Shown here: positions 5,763 to 5,820 of the stretch, piece by piece
How the letters are laid out: each line of letters begins with the position of its first letter
Position numbering within the stretch: position 1 is the stretch's first letter
Origin: an uncultured Clostridia bacterium
GTDB lineage: Bacteria; Bacillota; Clostridia; Oscillospirales; Oscillospiraceae
Direction of reading: 5' to 3'
Assembly: GCA_937907975.1 (NCBI GenBank)
Contig: CALEQS010000273.1
Coordinates: 1-5,820 of the forward strand
DNA: 5,820 nt
Notes under the pieces: model-generated
Database searches by the model: none
The model's input: only the letters and a program-made list of their open reading frames with translations
Told to the model about the DNA's origin: nothing
Position numbers and translations under genes: made by a program

Positions 5763-5820
5763 ATCCTGCACGCAGCAGTGTGGTAAAATTTCTGGCCGCC
5801 GTACTGGCCGCCGTCAGCGT
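5759..5820 (+). CDS. Probable sensor histidine kinase, N-terminal fragment (cut by window)
   Basis: Only about 20 codons are visible: MNPARSSVVKFLAAVLAAVSV, a short basic start followed by a hydrophobic stretch, like the first membrane helix of a sensor kinase. The ATG overlaps the response regulator stop as ATGA, and GGAGG at 5744-5748 lies ten bases upstream inside that gene. OmpR-type regulators in Gram-positive bacteria are usually followed directly by their cognate kinase. No kinase motif is inside the window, so the function comes from context. Confidence 0.65.
   Translation, partial: MNPARSSVVKFLAAVLAAVS

Noticed and set aside
5481..5771. Minus-strand open frame of 96 codons opposite the response regulator
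   Set aside because: It is antisense to the conserved winged-helix domain, with no ribosome site or family motif noticed.

Overview
The window carries six genes in ordinary chromosomal layout and suggests a gut-type, GC-rich member of the Clostridia (Oscillospiraceae-like). The reasons are strongly GC-ending codons, consensus sigma-A promoters in AT-rich gaps, strong purine-rich Shine-Dalgarno sites, a meso-diaminopimelate (mDAP) type MurE, and GC-rich palindromic repeats between genes. The taxonomic placement is an inference from style, not from a marker gene.

Left part (1-2287, minus strand): dapF (diaminopimelate epimerase) is followed by murE (UDP-MurNAc-tripeptide ligase), joined by a 4-base ATGA stop/start overlap. 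DapF makes mDAP, and MurE adds that amino acid to the peptidoglycan precursor. MurE carries the DNPR signature of mDAP-adding enzymes, so the pair is coherent as product maker plus product user. murE runs off the left edge, probably lacking only its last few codons.

Middle (2288-4898, plus strand apart from the dapF promoter): a 253-base divergent gap holds a repeat/hairpin element and two opposing promoters. A TetR-family regulator (2541-3158) follows, then a hairpin terminator and a sodium/solute symporter of the PutP type (3301-4836), which ends in a very strong hairpin at 4861-4898. The tetR and putP-like promoters share a similar sequence starting at the -10 box (TATAATGGTCATAAT and TATATTGGTCGATATT). 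This may be the TetR operator, which would make the regulator control both itself and the transporter.

Right part (4899-5820, plus strand): a gap with an inverted, diverged copy of the intergenic repeat precedes an OmpR/PhoB-family response regulator (5064-5762). The start of a membrane protein overlaps it by ATGA and is most likely the partner sensor histidine kinase, cut by the right edge.

I see no RNA gene, CRISPR array, transposase or phage gene, and no convincing novel system. The most worthwhile signals are the shared promoter-overlapping motif and the dispersed intergenic repeat.
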